From contig NZ_MUJK01000001.1 in assembly GCF_002906155.1 (NCBI RefSeq), forward strand, positions 248,001-312,000: a DNA stretch of 64,000 bases, in the 5' to 3' direction. Of this stretch, positions 34,829 through 42,578 are shown in pieces. A program made the translations under genes and the position numbers. The DNA is from Pseudomonas laurylsulfativorans. Lineage in GTDB: Bacteria; Pseudomonadota; Gammaproteobacteria; Pseudomonadales; Pseudomonadaceae. The notes under the pieces were generated by a model. The model searched no databases, was not told the origin of the DNA, and saw only the letters and a list, made by a program, of their open reading frames with translations. Within the stretch, counting starts at the first letter, position 1, and each line of letters opens with the position of its first letter.

Positions 34829-36316
34829 CTAAAGAAGGGGATCAATCGCGCTCAGTGGCGCCTGTGAGCTGTAGTCGTCGGCGAATGGGATGGCTGGCTG
34901 GAACAGGCTTTTCCAGTCCGGCCGGCCAAAGGCCCGGTCGCTGTGGCTGCGCATCAGTTTTTCGAATTGGCGTTGGGCCTGGCGTTGCAGGGCGGTGTAG
35001 TCAACGCCTTCGACCTGGCCGTCCTGCATCACGCAGCGGCCATCGATGTAGCTGGCGATGCAGTCGTCACCGCGACCGGCCAGAACGAGATTCTTCAGCG
35101 GATCGAATAGCGGCCCCAGGTGCATCCCCCGCAGGTTGAACACGGTGATGTCGGCCTTGCACCCTGGTGCCAGCCGGCCGAGATCGTCGCGGCCCAGTGC
35201 CTTGGCACCGCCGAGGGTCGCGGCGTTGTACAGGTCCAGCGTGCTGGTCAGATCGTTACCGCCCTCCATAAGGCGAGCGATGTTCAACCCTTGGCGCATG
35301 TTGTCCAGCAAATCCGCCGGCCAGGTGTCGGTGCCCAGGGCGAAGTTGATGCCCTTGGCCCGATAGCGTCCAAACGAGTTCAGCGCCTCGCCGTCCCTGG
35401 CAAACACCACCGGGCAATGCACCAGGCTGGCGCCGCCATCGACCACGCGTTGCAGGTCGTCATCGCCGCGGGTGTAAATGCCATGGGGCAACAGGCTGCG
35501 CGGGGTCAAAAGCCCAAGCAGCTGCAACCAGCCCAGTGGCGAGGTGCCACGCAGTTGCTCGACCATCGCCACTTCACCCAGGCCCTGGCAGCAATGCAAG
35601 CGCATCGGCGCGTTCAGTGCCCGACTCAGCGCGGCGGTGCGTTGCAGCAGCGCCGGCGTGCAGGTCTGGATGCGATCGGGCAGCAGCGCACCGCGAATCA
35701 GGCCGTTGTTCGCACCGTCGAAATCGTGGAAAAACCGTTCGGCGGCATCGAGTCCGGCCATGCCCCGGGTTTCGTCCCAGTGGTGCGCCAGGGTGCCATC
35801 GGCGCGCCAGTAACTCATGCCACTCATGTAGCAGGGGCCGAGGTAAGTGCGCAGTCCCAACTCGGCCGCCACACCGGCGACTGCCGCAAATTCGTCGTAG
35901 GTCTCGGCCCACTCGCGGTAGTACATCGAGGTGATCGGCATGGCCGTGGTGGTGCCGTTGCGGATCAGTTGGGTGAAGGCGTAGCGGTACTTGAAGACTT
36001 CTTCTTCGGGGTTGTAGCTTTCCCGCGATCCACGCGCCAGATACTGCGCCGACCACATCCGGCCCATGTCACGCTCGTCGCCGTTGTCCAGGGTCAGCAC
36101 CGTGGAGTCGAGATCGCCAAGGGCATCCAGATCGATGAAGCCGGGGCCGATCAGCGCATTGCCGTAATCAATCCACTGATCTACCGGGCCCGGATAACCA
36201 CGCCCGACAAACTCAATGCGCGGGCCTGCGAACACCACTTCGCCGTCGCGCCACAGCACATGCTGCTTGCCGTCGAAGCCGACCACGCAACTGGCTCGCA
36301 AGCCAATGCGCTTCAC
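34829..36316 (-). CDS. Amidohydrolase (AtzB/SAH-deaminase-like) lacking the HxH metal motif
   Basis: A 495-aa amidohydrolase-superfamily protein with composite N- and C-terminal beta parts and a TIM barrel. The barrel start reads GPGFIDLDALGD, so the canonical HxH (here residues 62 and 64) is replaced by DxD. Later ligands remain: His241 in MRLHCCQG, His278 in LPHGIY and Asp330 in LGTDTWP. This could bind a single metal with altered geometry or be inactive. Its ATG overlaps the stop of the upstream CodA-like gene (ATGA). Substrate: probably a nitrogen heterocycle or amidine, by context. Confidence 0.82.
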   Translation of the reverse strand: MKRIGLRASCVVGFDGKQHVLWRDGEVVFAGPRIEFVGRGYPGPVDQWIDYGNALIGPGFIDLDALGDLDSTVLTLDNGDERDMGRMWSAQYLARGSRESYNPEEEVFKYRYAFTQLIRNGTTTAMPITSMYYREWAETYDEFAAVAGVAAELGLRTYLGPCYMSGMSYWRADGTLAHHWDETRGMAGLDAAERFFHDFDGANNGLIRGALLPDRIQTCTPALLQRTAALSRALNAPMRLHCCQGLGEVAMVEQLRGTSPLGWLQLLGLLTPRSLLPHGIYTRGDDDLQRVVDGGASLVHCPVVFARDGEALNSFGRYRAKGINFALGTDTWPADLLDNMRQGLNIARLMEGGNDLTSTLDLYNAATLGGAKALGRDDLGRLAPGCKADITVFNLRGMHLGPLFDPLKNLVLAGRGDDCIASYIDGRCVMQDGQVEGVDYTALQRQAQRQFEKLMRSHSDRAFGRPDWKSLFQPAIPFADDYSSQAPLSAIDPLL

Positions 36317-37509
36317 AGGCGGCTGTCCAGCAGACGACCACCCGCAGCGATCAGTTGGCCCGCGCGATAGACCTGACGCTGCGGCCGCGAAACGACAGCC
36401 TCACCCAAGGTTTGCACTGGCATCAGCAGGAAGTCCGCAGATTGACCGATTTCCAGGTGATTGGCTTGGCAACCCAGCGCCTGGGCGCCGTTGACGGTCG
36501 CGGCTTCGAATGCCGCCACCAGTTCTTCGTCCTTGCTCAGGTCGAAGCGGAACGCCAGCAGCATCGCCCGTTCCAGCATGTCGCCGTTGCCCATGGGCGA
36601 CCAGGCATCACGAATGCCGTCTGAGCCCAGGCACACATTCACGCCGGTTTCGCGCAGGGCCAGGAACGGCGGCACCGCGCAATCGGCCGGTGCCGAACTC
36701 ATTAACGAGATACCCAGAGCCGCCAGACGTTCGGCGACCGGTTTGACCTGGCTCCACGGCAGCATGCCGAGGCAGTAGGCGTGGCTGATCATCACCCGGC
36801 CCTGACGTCCAAAGCGCTCGGTGTAGTCGGCGATCAGCGCGATCTGCCAAAGACCCAGCTCACCCTTGTCGTGCAGGTGAATATCGACGCCTCGGTCGAA
36901 TTCGCTGGCCAGTTTGAACACGAAATCCAGTTGCGCAATCGGGTCATTGTCGATGCCGCACGGGTCCAGTCCGCCGACGTTCTCCACGCCCAGGGCCATG
37001 GCTTCGCGCATCAGTTCGGCGGTGCCGGGGCGGCTGATCAGGCCGGTCTGGGGGAACACCACCAGTTGCAGGTCGATCAGGTCGCGGTAGTGTTCACGCA
37101 GTTGCTGCATGGCCTCGACATGGCGCAGGCCGAACTCCGGGTCGATGTCGACGTGGCAACGCATGGTCAGCGAGCCACGGGCGATGCAGTTTTCCAGCAG
37201 GGCGCCGGCGCGTTGTGCAATCGGCGTGGTGACTTCACGCAGGATGCGCCGTTCGTTGGCAATGTAGTCCTTGAGAGTCGGGCCGGCGCTGTTGGGGCGC
37301 CAGGGCTGGCCCCAGAGGGTTTTGTCCAAGTGGACGTGGCTTTCCACCAGGGCGGGGGTAAGCAGTTGGTTCTGGCCGTCGATGTCGGTGGCGAGCAGTT
37401 CGGTGGCCGAAGCCGGGCGGCGTTGGCTGAACCGGCCGTTTTCGATCAGCAGGTCCTCGGCGGGGGCGCCGTAGGGGCGCACGTTGCGCAGCCAGCGGGG
37501 TTGGGTCAT
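36313..37509 (-). CDS. Cytosine deaminase-like amidohydrolase
   Basis: A 398-aa amidohydrolase of the CodA type. Metal ligands are intact: HVH (His58, His60) in ALVESHVHLDKT, the HLHDKGE segment with the proton-shuttling region, SHAYCLG and the barrel-end Asp in GSDGIRD. Length and motif order fit cytosine/isoguanine/creatinine deaminase relatives. It is followed by the second amidohydrolase with a 4-bp overlap. The polyamine-type ABC importer upstream probably supplies the substrate; the REP pair at 37546 separates the two blocks. Confidence 0.88.
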   Translation of the reverse strand: MTQPRWLRNVRPYGAPAEDLLIENGRFSQRRPASATELLATDIDGQNQLLTPALVESHVHLDKTLWGQPWRPNSAGPTLKDYIANERRILREVTTPIAQRAGALLENCIARGSLTMRCHVDIDPEFGLRHVEAMQQLREHYRDLIDLQLVVFPQTGLISRPGTAELMREAMALGVENVGGLDPCGIDNDPIAQLDFVFKLASEFDRGVDIHLHDKGELGLWQIALIADYTERFGRQGRVMISHAYCLGMLPWSQVKPVAERLAALGISLMSSAPADCAVPPFLALRETGVNVCLGSDGIRDAWSPMGNGDMLERAMLLAFRFDLSKDEELVAAFEAATVNGAQALGCQANHLEIGQSADFLLMPVQTLGEAVVSRPQRQVYRAGQLIAAGGRLLDSRL

Positions 37510-37545
37510 ACAAACCTCAAATTCAATGTTGTGTGGGAGGGCCTC

Positions 37546-37620
37546 TTCGCGAGCAGGCTCGCTCCCACAGTGGATCTTCGGCGTTCACAAAACCCCTGTG
37601 GGAGCGAGCCTGCTCGCGAA
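37546..37620. repeat. REP pair, 25-bp perfect arms
   Basis: Arms 37546-37570 and 37596-37620 (ttcgcgagcaggctcgctcc type) are perfect inverted copies, between importer and amidohydrolase genes of the same strand. Confidence 0.92.
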
Positions 37621-37648
37621 GGCCGCGACACGGTTTCAAGTCAGGCAA

Positions 37649-38716
37649 TCAGCCCTTGAGCTTGGCCCAGATCCGGTCCTGCAGTTCGCGCGCCTTGTTG
37701 CTGCATTCCTTTTCCGGGCGCAGGCGCGAGGCGAACTCGTCGGGCATGTTGATGGCGTCCATCACCCGCCATTTGGCGTCGATCAGCTTGTCGCTCTGGA
37801 TGCCGTTGTCGTAGGCGATGGCGTTGGACACGGCGGCGGCGTTTTCCGGTTTCATCATCCAGTCGATGAAGATCTTCGCGTTGCCGGGGTGTGGCGCGCT
37901 TTTCGGTACGGCGAAGTTGTCCTGGAACATCGCCAGGCCTTCCTTCGGATACACGTATTTGATGGTGCTCTTCTGCAAGGTGGCTCGCGCTGTAGAACCG
38001 TTCCAGTTCTGCATCATGATCACTTCACCGGAGGCCATGCGGTCGACGGTGTTGTCCGAGCTGTACATCTTCAGGAAGGGTTTCTGTTTTTGCAGCAGTT
38101 CGAGAATGCGCTTGGCGTCCTGCGGGTTTTCGCTGCATTCGTCGACATTCAGGTAATGGCTGGCGGCGTTGATCACGCTGCTGGAGGTGTCGAGGGCGGC
38201 GAGTTGGCCTTGCAGCTCTTTGCGTGGCTCGAAGAACTCTTTCCACGAGTCATCCAGTTTGCCGCCGGGCACTCGCGCGCTGTCATAGGAGAATCCGGTG
38301 GTGCCCCACAGGTACGGCGCCGAGAACTTGCGGCCGGGGTCGAAGCTCGGGTCGCGGAACGCCGGTTTGACGTACTGGAAGTTGGGCAGGGCCGAGGCGT
38401 CGATTTCCAGCAGCAGGTCCTGGTTGATCAGGGTGCGCATGATCGATTGCGACGGCACGATCACGTCATACGCGGCGCCGCCGGCCTGCAGCTTGGCCAG
38501 CAGGGTTTCGTTGCTGTCGTAGCCGTCCATGGTGACCTTGATCCCGGTCTCCTTTTCGAACTTGGCCAGCAGCTCGACCGGGTAGTAGTCGGTCCAGTTG
38601 TAGAAGAACAGCTCCTTGGGCTCGGCGGCCTGGGCGCCGAACGCAGTGAGTGCGGTGAAGCAACTCAAGGCCAGACCGGCAACGCGGAAACGCATGCTTT
38701 TCACTTTATTGCTCAT
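37649..38716 (-). CDS. Polyamine-type ABC substrate-binding protein (PotD/PotF family)
   Basis: A 355-aa periplasmic binding protein. Sec signal (VAGLALSCFTALTAFGAQA, cut before AEPKELFFYNW). ELFFYNWTDYYP and KVTMDGYDSNETLLAKLQAG are hallmarks of the PotD/F family, and YDVIVPSQSIMRTLI follows. The ATG at 38716 (MSNKVKS) is taken; one at 38737 is possible. It is the binding subunit of the adjacent PotABC-like importer. Because the operon continues into amidohydrolases, the ligand may be a cationic or heterocyclic amine and not a simple polyamine. Confidence 0.9.
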   Translation of the reverse strand: MSNKVKSMRFRVAGLALSCFTALTAFGAQAAEPKELFFYNWTDYYPVELLAKFEKETGIKVTMDGYDSNETLLAKLQAGGAAYDVIVPSQSIMRTLINQDLLLEIDASALPNFQYVKPAFRDPSFDPGRKFSAPYLWGTTGFSYDSARVPGGKLDDSWKEFFEPRKELQGQLAALDTSSSVINAASHYLNVDECSENPQDAKRILELLQKQKPFLKMYSSDNTVDRMASGEVIMMQNWNGSTARATLQKSTIKYVYPKEGLAMFQDNFAVPKSAPHPGNAKIFIDWMMKPENAAAVSNAIAYDNGIQSDKLIDAKWRVMDAINMPDEFASRLRPEKECSNKARELQDRIWAKLKG

Positions 38717-38733
38717 AAAAGAAGTCTCCAGGC

Positions 38734-39522
38734 TCATTGTTGTTTGCCGCGCTGTCCCAGCCAGAAGGCCAGCACCACCAGCACGATGGAAATCACCAGC
38801 ATCAGCGTTGAAATCGCGTTGATCTCCGGCGTAACGCCGGCCTTGATCGCCGAGAAGATGTACACCGGCAGGGTGGTCGAACCAGGACCTGCGACGAAGA
38901 AAGTCATGATGAAATCGTCGAGGCTGACCACGAATGCCAGCACCGAGCCGGACAGCACCGCCGGCCACAACAGCGGCAAGGTCACCCGGCGAAACACCTG
39001 CCACGGGTTGGCGTACAGGTCGTTCGCCGCTTCCAGCAGGCTCTTGTCCAGGTCGTTGAGCCGCGCACGAATCGGCAGGTAGGCAAAAGGAATGCAGAAA
39101 CCGATGTGGGCGACGATCACGGTCAGCAGACCGAGCTTGATCCCCAGCGCCATGAACAGCAGCAGGGTGGCCACGGCCGTGACGATCTCCGGCAGGATCA
39201 GCGGCAGGTTGATCCCGCCCTCGACCATTTTCTGTCCGTAGAACGGCCGGTAAGTCGCCAGCGCCGCGAGCAGGGCAATCGCCGTGGCGCAGACTGTGGC
39301 GATGCTGGCGACGATGATCGAGTTCAGCGCGGCGGTCTGGATCGACGGGTTGGCCAGGATTCGCCCGTACCAGGCGAACGAAAATTCGGTCCACACCGTC
39401 GCCGAGCGGTTGGCGTTGAAGCTGTAGGCGATCAGCACGAAGATCGGCAGGTACAGATAGGCCAGGATCAACAGGCTGACTTCACGGGTCAGCGGCAGTT
39501 TCTTCAGGTGCAGGGCAATCAT
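38734..39522 (-). CDS. ABC transporter permease, PotC type
   Basis: A 262-aa inner-membrane protein with six hydrophobic segments. The EAA loop is SLLEAANDLYANPWQVFRRV followed by LPLLWPAVLSG, as in PotC/YdcV. FVVSLDDFIMTFFVAGPGSTTLP is the typical PotC end. Its start overlaps the PotB-type stop by 4 bp. Confidence 0.93.
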   Translation of the reverse strand: MIALHLKKLPLTREVSLLILAYLYLPIFVLIAYSFNANRSATVWTEFSFAWYGRILANPSIQTAALNSIIVASIATVCATAIALLAALATYRPFYGQKMVEGGINLPLILPEIVTAVATLLLFMALGIKLGLLTVIVAHIGFCIPFAYLPIRARLNDLDKSLLEAANDLYANPWQVFRRVTLPLLWPAVLSGSVLAFVVSLDDFIMTFFVAGPGSTTLPVYIFSAIKAGVTPEINAISTLMLVISIVLVVLAFWLGQRGKQQ

Positions 39523-40436
39523 GCTTGGGCTCCTGGGCGTTGGGTCTTGGCGGCTTTGCGGCTATAGAGGGCGTAAAGCACCAGGGACAGCAACATGATC
39601 CCCAGCAACAGGAACGACAGCGAACTGCCCAGCGGCCAGTTGCGCGCGGTGCCGAATTGCTGCTGGATCAGGTTGCCGATCATCAGCGTCTTGCCGCCGC
39701 CGAGGATCGCCGGGGTAATGAAGGCACCCAGGCTCGGCACGAACACCAGCAATGCACCGGCAATCACCCCCGGCATCGACAGCGGCAGGATGATCCGGCG
39801 CAACGCGTGCCAGCGGTTGGCGCCCAGGTCGTAGGCCGCCTCAACCAGACGCCAGTCGAGTTTTTCCAGGGTCGAGTAGATCGGCAGGATCATGAACGGC
39901 AGAAAGCTGTAGACCAGCCCGACGCTGACCGCGAAGTCGTTGTAGAGCAGGGTGATGCCACCGGCCTGGGGGAACAGCGCATTGAGGCTCTGGGCGACCC
40001 AGCCGTGCTCGCGCAGGATGATCAGCCACGCGTAGTTGCGGATCAGCAGGTTGGTCCAGAACGGGATGGTGATCAGCAACACCATCAGGTTGCGCCGGCG
40101 CGGTGTAAGGCTCGACATCCACAACGCCACCGGGAAACCGAACAGGAAACACAGGACTGTGGTGCCGCCAGCCTGGAACACCGAGCGCAACAACGCTTGG
40201 GCGTAGACCCAGTTCAGCTCCAGTTCACCGTCGAAGCCTTCCTGGAAAAACAGTTGCACATAGCTTTGCAATTGCCAGTTGGCCTGCCAGTCGACGCCGC
40301 CATACACGTTGCGAGGCAACAGGCTGATGTAGCCCATGATGCCCAGCGGAATGGCGATCAGGGCCAGCAGGGTCAGAACCACCGGGCTGAGCAACAGCGC
40401 GCGGTTGAGGGCTGGGGAAGTGCTGCTGACGCTCAT
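39519..40436 (-). CDS. ABC transporter permease, PotB type
   Basis: A 305-aa inner-membrane protein with six hydrophobic segments. The EAA loop reads LVEAAYDLGANRWHALRRI followed by LPLSMPGVIAG. The region ILREHGWVAQSLNALFP is typical of PotB/YdcU. It overlaps the PotC-type gene and lies 1 bp after the ATPase. Confidence 0.93.
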   Translation of the reverse strand: MSVSSTSPALNRALLLSPVVLTLLALIAIPLGIMGYISLLPRNVYGGVDWQANWQLQSYVQLFFQEGFDGELELNWVYAQALLRSVFQAGGTTVLCFLFGFPVALWMSSLTPRRRNLMVLLITIPFWTNLLIRNYAWLIILREHGWVAQSLNALFPQAGGITLLYNDFAVSVGLVYSFLPFMILPIYSTLEKLDWRLVEAAYDLGANRWHALRRIILPLSMPGVIAGALLVFVPSLGAFITPAILGGGKTLMIGNLIQQQFGTARNWPLGSSLSFLLLGIMLLSLVLYALYSRKAAKTQRPGAQA

Positions 40437-40437
40437 C

Positions 40438-41523
40438 TCAGGCCTCCATCAACAGGCAGGCGTGGGGCGGCAGGTGGACCGCGACGCGATCACCCACCAC
40501 CCGGCCGTGGTTGAGGCCTTCGTTGTTCTCGCGCAGCATGACCTTGATGTCGTTGTTCAGGCGGCATTGGTAGAGCGTGGCCGTGCCGACATACAGCACG
40601 GCTTCGATCACACCGCGAAGATGATGTGGCTGTGTCGGCTCGACCAGTTGCGAGCGCTCCGGGCGGAACGCCAGTTGTACCTTGCTGCCGTCAAAGCCTT
40701 GGGCCGGGCAGGGGATTTCCACGGGCATGCCGTTGGGCACGAAAAGCTTTTCGTTCTGCTGGCCGCGCTTGAGGTGGCCGGGGAGGAAATTGATGTCGCC
40801 GATGAATTGCGCGACGAACTGGTGTTGCGGCCGCTCGTAGATCTCGTTGGGCGTGCCGATTTGCAGGATCTTGCCGGCGGACATCACGGCGATGCGATCA
40901 GAAAGGGTCAGCGCTTCTTCTTGGTCGTGGGTGACGAAAATGAAGGTGATCCCGGCTTCTTTCTGCACGCGCTTGAGTTCGACCTGCATTTCCTTGCGCA
41001 GCTTGAGGTCCAGGGCCGACAACGGTTCGTCCAGCAACAATACTTTGGGTTTCGGCGCCAGGGCCCGGGCCAGAGCCACCCGCTGCTGTTGGCCGCCGGA
41101 CAGTTCAGCCGGTTTGCGCTTGGCCAGGTGCTGCATTTGCACCAGTGCGAGCATCTCATTGACGCGCTGGGGGATCAGTTTGCGATCAAGGCCCTGCATC
41201 TCGAGGCCGAAGGCGATATTCTGCGCAACACTCATGTGCGGAAACAGCGCGTAACTCTGGAACACCGTATTGACCCGACGCTTGAACGGCGGCAAATCGT
41301 TGACCGGCTCGCCCGCCAGGCGGATCTCACCCTCGCTGACGTGCTCGAAGCCGGCGATGGTGCGCAGCAGGGTGGTCTTGCCACAGCCGGAAGGGCCGAG
41401 GAGGGTGAAGAATTCGTTGTCGGCAATGTCGACCGAGACGTTGTCCAGAGCGGGAGCCAAGCCTGGATCGTCGGAATATCGTTTTGAAACGTTTCGCACT
41501 TCAATTGCAACTGGATGACCCAT
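40438..41523 (-). CDS. ABC transporter ATP-binding protein, PotA type
   Basis: A 361-aa ATPase: Walker A GPSGCGKTT, Q-loop FQSYALFPHM, signature LSGGQQQR, Walker B VLLLDEPLSALD, H-loop VTHDQEEAL, plus a C-terminal TOBE domain (from ~280, LAFRPERSQLV). First gene of the importer operon with an AGAGGAA site. Divergent from a GntR/FCD regulator 140 bp away. Confidence 0.95.
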   Translation of the reverse strand: MGHPVAIEVRNVSKRYSDDPGLAPALDNVSVDIADNEFFTLLGPSGCGKTTLLRTIAGFEHVSEGEIRLAGEPVNDLPPFKRRVNTVFQSYALFPHMSVAQNIAFGLEMQGLDRKLIPQRVNEMLALVQMQHLAKRKPAELSGGQQQRVALARALAPKPKVLLLDEPLSALDLKLRKEMQVELKRVQKEAGITFIFVTHDQEEALTLSDRIAVMSAGKILQIGTPNEIYERPQHQFVAQFIGDINFLPGHLKRGQQNEKLFVPNGMPVEIPCPAQGFDGSKVQLAFRPERSQLVEPTQPHHLRGVIEAVLYVGTATLYQCRLNNDIKVMLRENNEGLNHGRVVGDRVAVHLPPHACLLMEA

Positions 41524-41544
41524 AATGGTGCATTCCTCTAATTA

Positions 41545-41567
41545 TTGTATGCAAAATCTGGATGCAA
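41545..41567. promoter_or_regulatory. Candidate operator in the potA/gntR intergenic region
   Basis: TTGTATGCAA (41545-41554) is near-palindromic and resembles FCD-type GntR sites. ATGCAA recurs at 41549 and 41562, 13 bases apart. It lies between the divergent importer operon and its regulator. Confidence 0.4.
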
Positions 41568-41663
41568 TTTAGAAATACCCGGATTAATCTGCCCGTGCAA
41601 GCCCCTTTTTCAATGGCTGTTCATTTGCCAGGGCTGTTTGCGCAGGGCGCCAGGAGTTGATGA

Positions 41664-42353
41664 ATGACGGAAAAGAAACTGGAAACCACGGTCGACCGCG
41701 TCTACCAAGGGGTTTACGAGGCGATCAGCAAGCGTTCGTTGCGTCCGGGAATGAAGCTCGGCGAAGCTTCTTTGGCCGAGCTGTTCAATGTCAGCCGCAC
41801 ATCTGTACGGGCTGCGCTCAAGCAATTGGAAGCCGACGGACTGGTCACTACCGAGCCCAATAAAGGTGCGTCGGTGTCCTTGCCCAGTGACGAGGAGATC
41901 CGCTCGCTGTTCGAAACCCGGCGTCTGGTCGAGATCGGTATCGTCAGTGAACTGTGCCGCCGTCGCGATACGGCGGTAACCCAGGACCTGCGTGATCATT
42001 TGCTGCTCGAAGATGAAGCGCATCAAAGCGGCGACCACGAACGGCTGATTCACCTGCTCGGCGAGTTCCACATCAAACTGGCCCGCAGCCTGAACAACCC
42101 GGTACTGCTCGACTGGTTCCAGAAACTGATTTCCCGGGCGTCGCTGTATGCCGCCGCGCTGGATGACGACAGCCATGAAGCCTGTCGCGACGATGAACAC
42201 CTGCGGCTGATCGAATACATCGAGGCGGGCAACCAGAGCGCGGCCATCGAGCTGACCTGCATGCACTTGAATGGTATCGAGAAGGCTATTCTGGATGTCG
42301 CCGCGACCCTGAAAAGCAGTTACAACCCGCTCAAGCACTTGATTGAGGTGTAA
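41664..42353 (+). CDS. GntR family regulator with FCD domain
   Basis: A 229-aa regulator. N-terminal winged helix (residues ~8-75) with GMKLGEASLAELFNVSRTSVR, then an all-helical FCD ligand domain (EEIRSLFETRRLVEIG onward) with the metal/ligand residues expected in D...H..L and the closing H...DEHLRLIEYIEAG. FCD regulators respond to small carboxylates or amines. Divergent from the importer operon, so it probably controls uptake and the two amidohydrolases. Confidence 0.9.
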   Translation: MTEKKLETTVDRVYQGVYEAISKRSLRPGMKLGEASLAELFNVSRTSVRAALKQLEADGLVTTEPNKGASVSLPSDEEIRSLFETRRLVEIGIVSELCRRRDTAVTQDLRDHLLLEDEAHQSGDHERLIHLLGEFHIKLARSLNNPVLLDWFQKLISRASLYAAALDDDSHEACRDDEHLRLIEYIEAGNQSAAIELTCMHLNGIEKAILDVAATLKSSYNPLKHLIEV

Positions 42354-42383
42354 ACCACAGTTTCATGGCCACTGAGATCAAAC

Positions 42384-42473
42384 TGTAGGCGCGGGCTTTC
42401 CCGCGATAGCGGTGTTCCTGGCGCCATATTCTTTTGGTGTGCCGACACCTTCGCGGGCAAGCCCGCTCCTACT
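42384..42473. repeat. REP pair, imperfect arms
   Basis: tgtaggcgcgggctttcccg at 42384 pairs imperfectly with cgcgggcaagcccgctccta ending near 42472. It separates the FCD regulator from the histidine kinase. Confidence 0.8.
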
Positions 42474-42578
42474 TGGGATCTCCAGTGGCCCGCAAGAATC
42501 AGCTATACCTCTATGAAACGAATCGCGTCCGAAATGCTCGAAACAAACGGGTGCAATTTACCGGGATAGAGCCAGCCG

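Noticed and set aside
38737..39394. Long N-terminal extension of the PotD-like protein
   Set aside because: It is the shadow of the PotC-type permease gene; the signal peptide begins at 38716.
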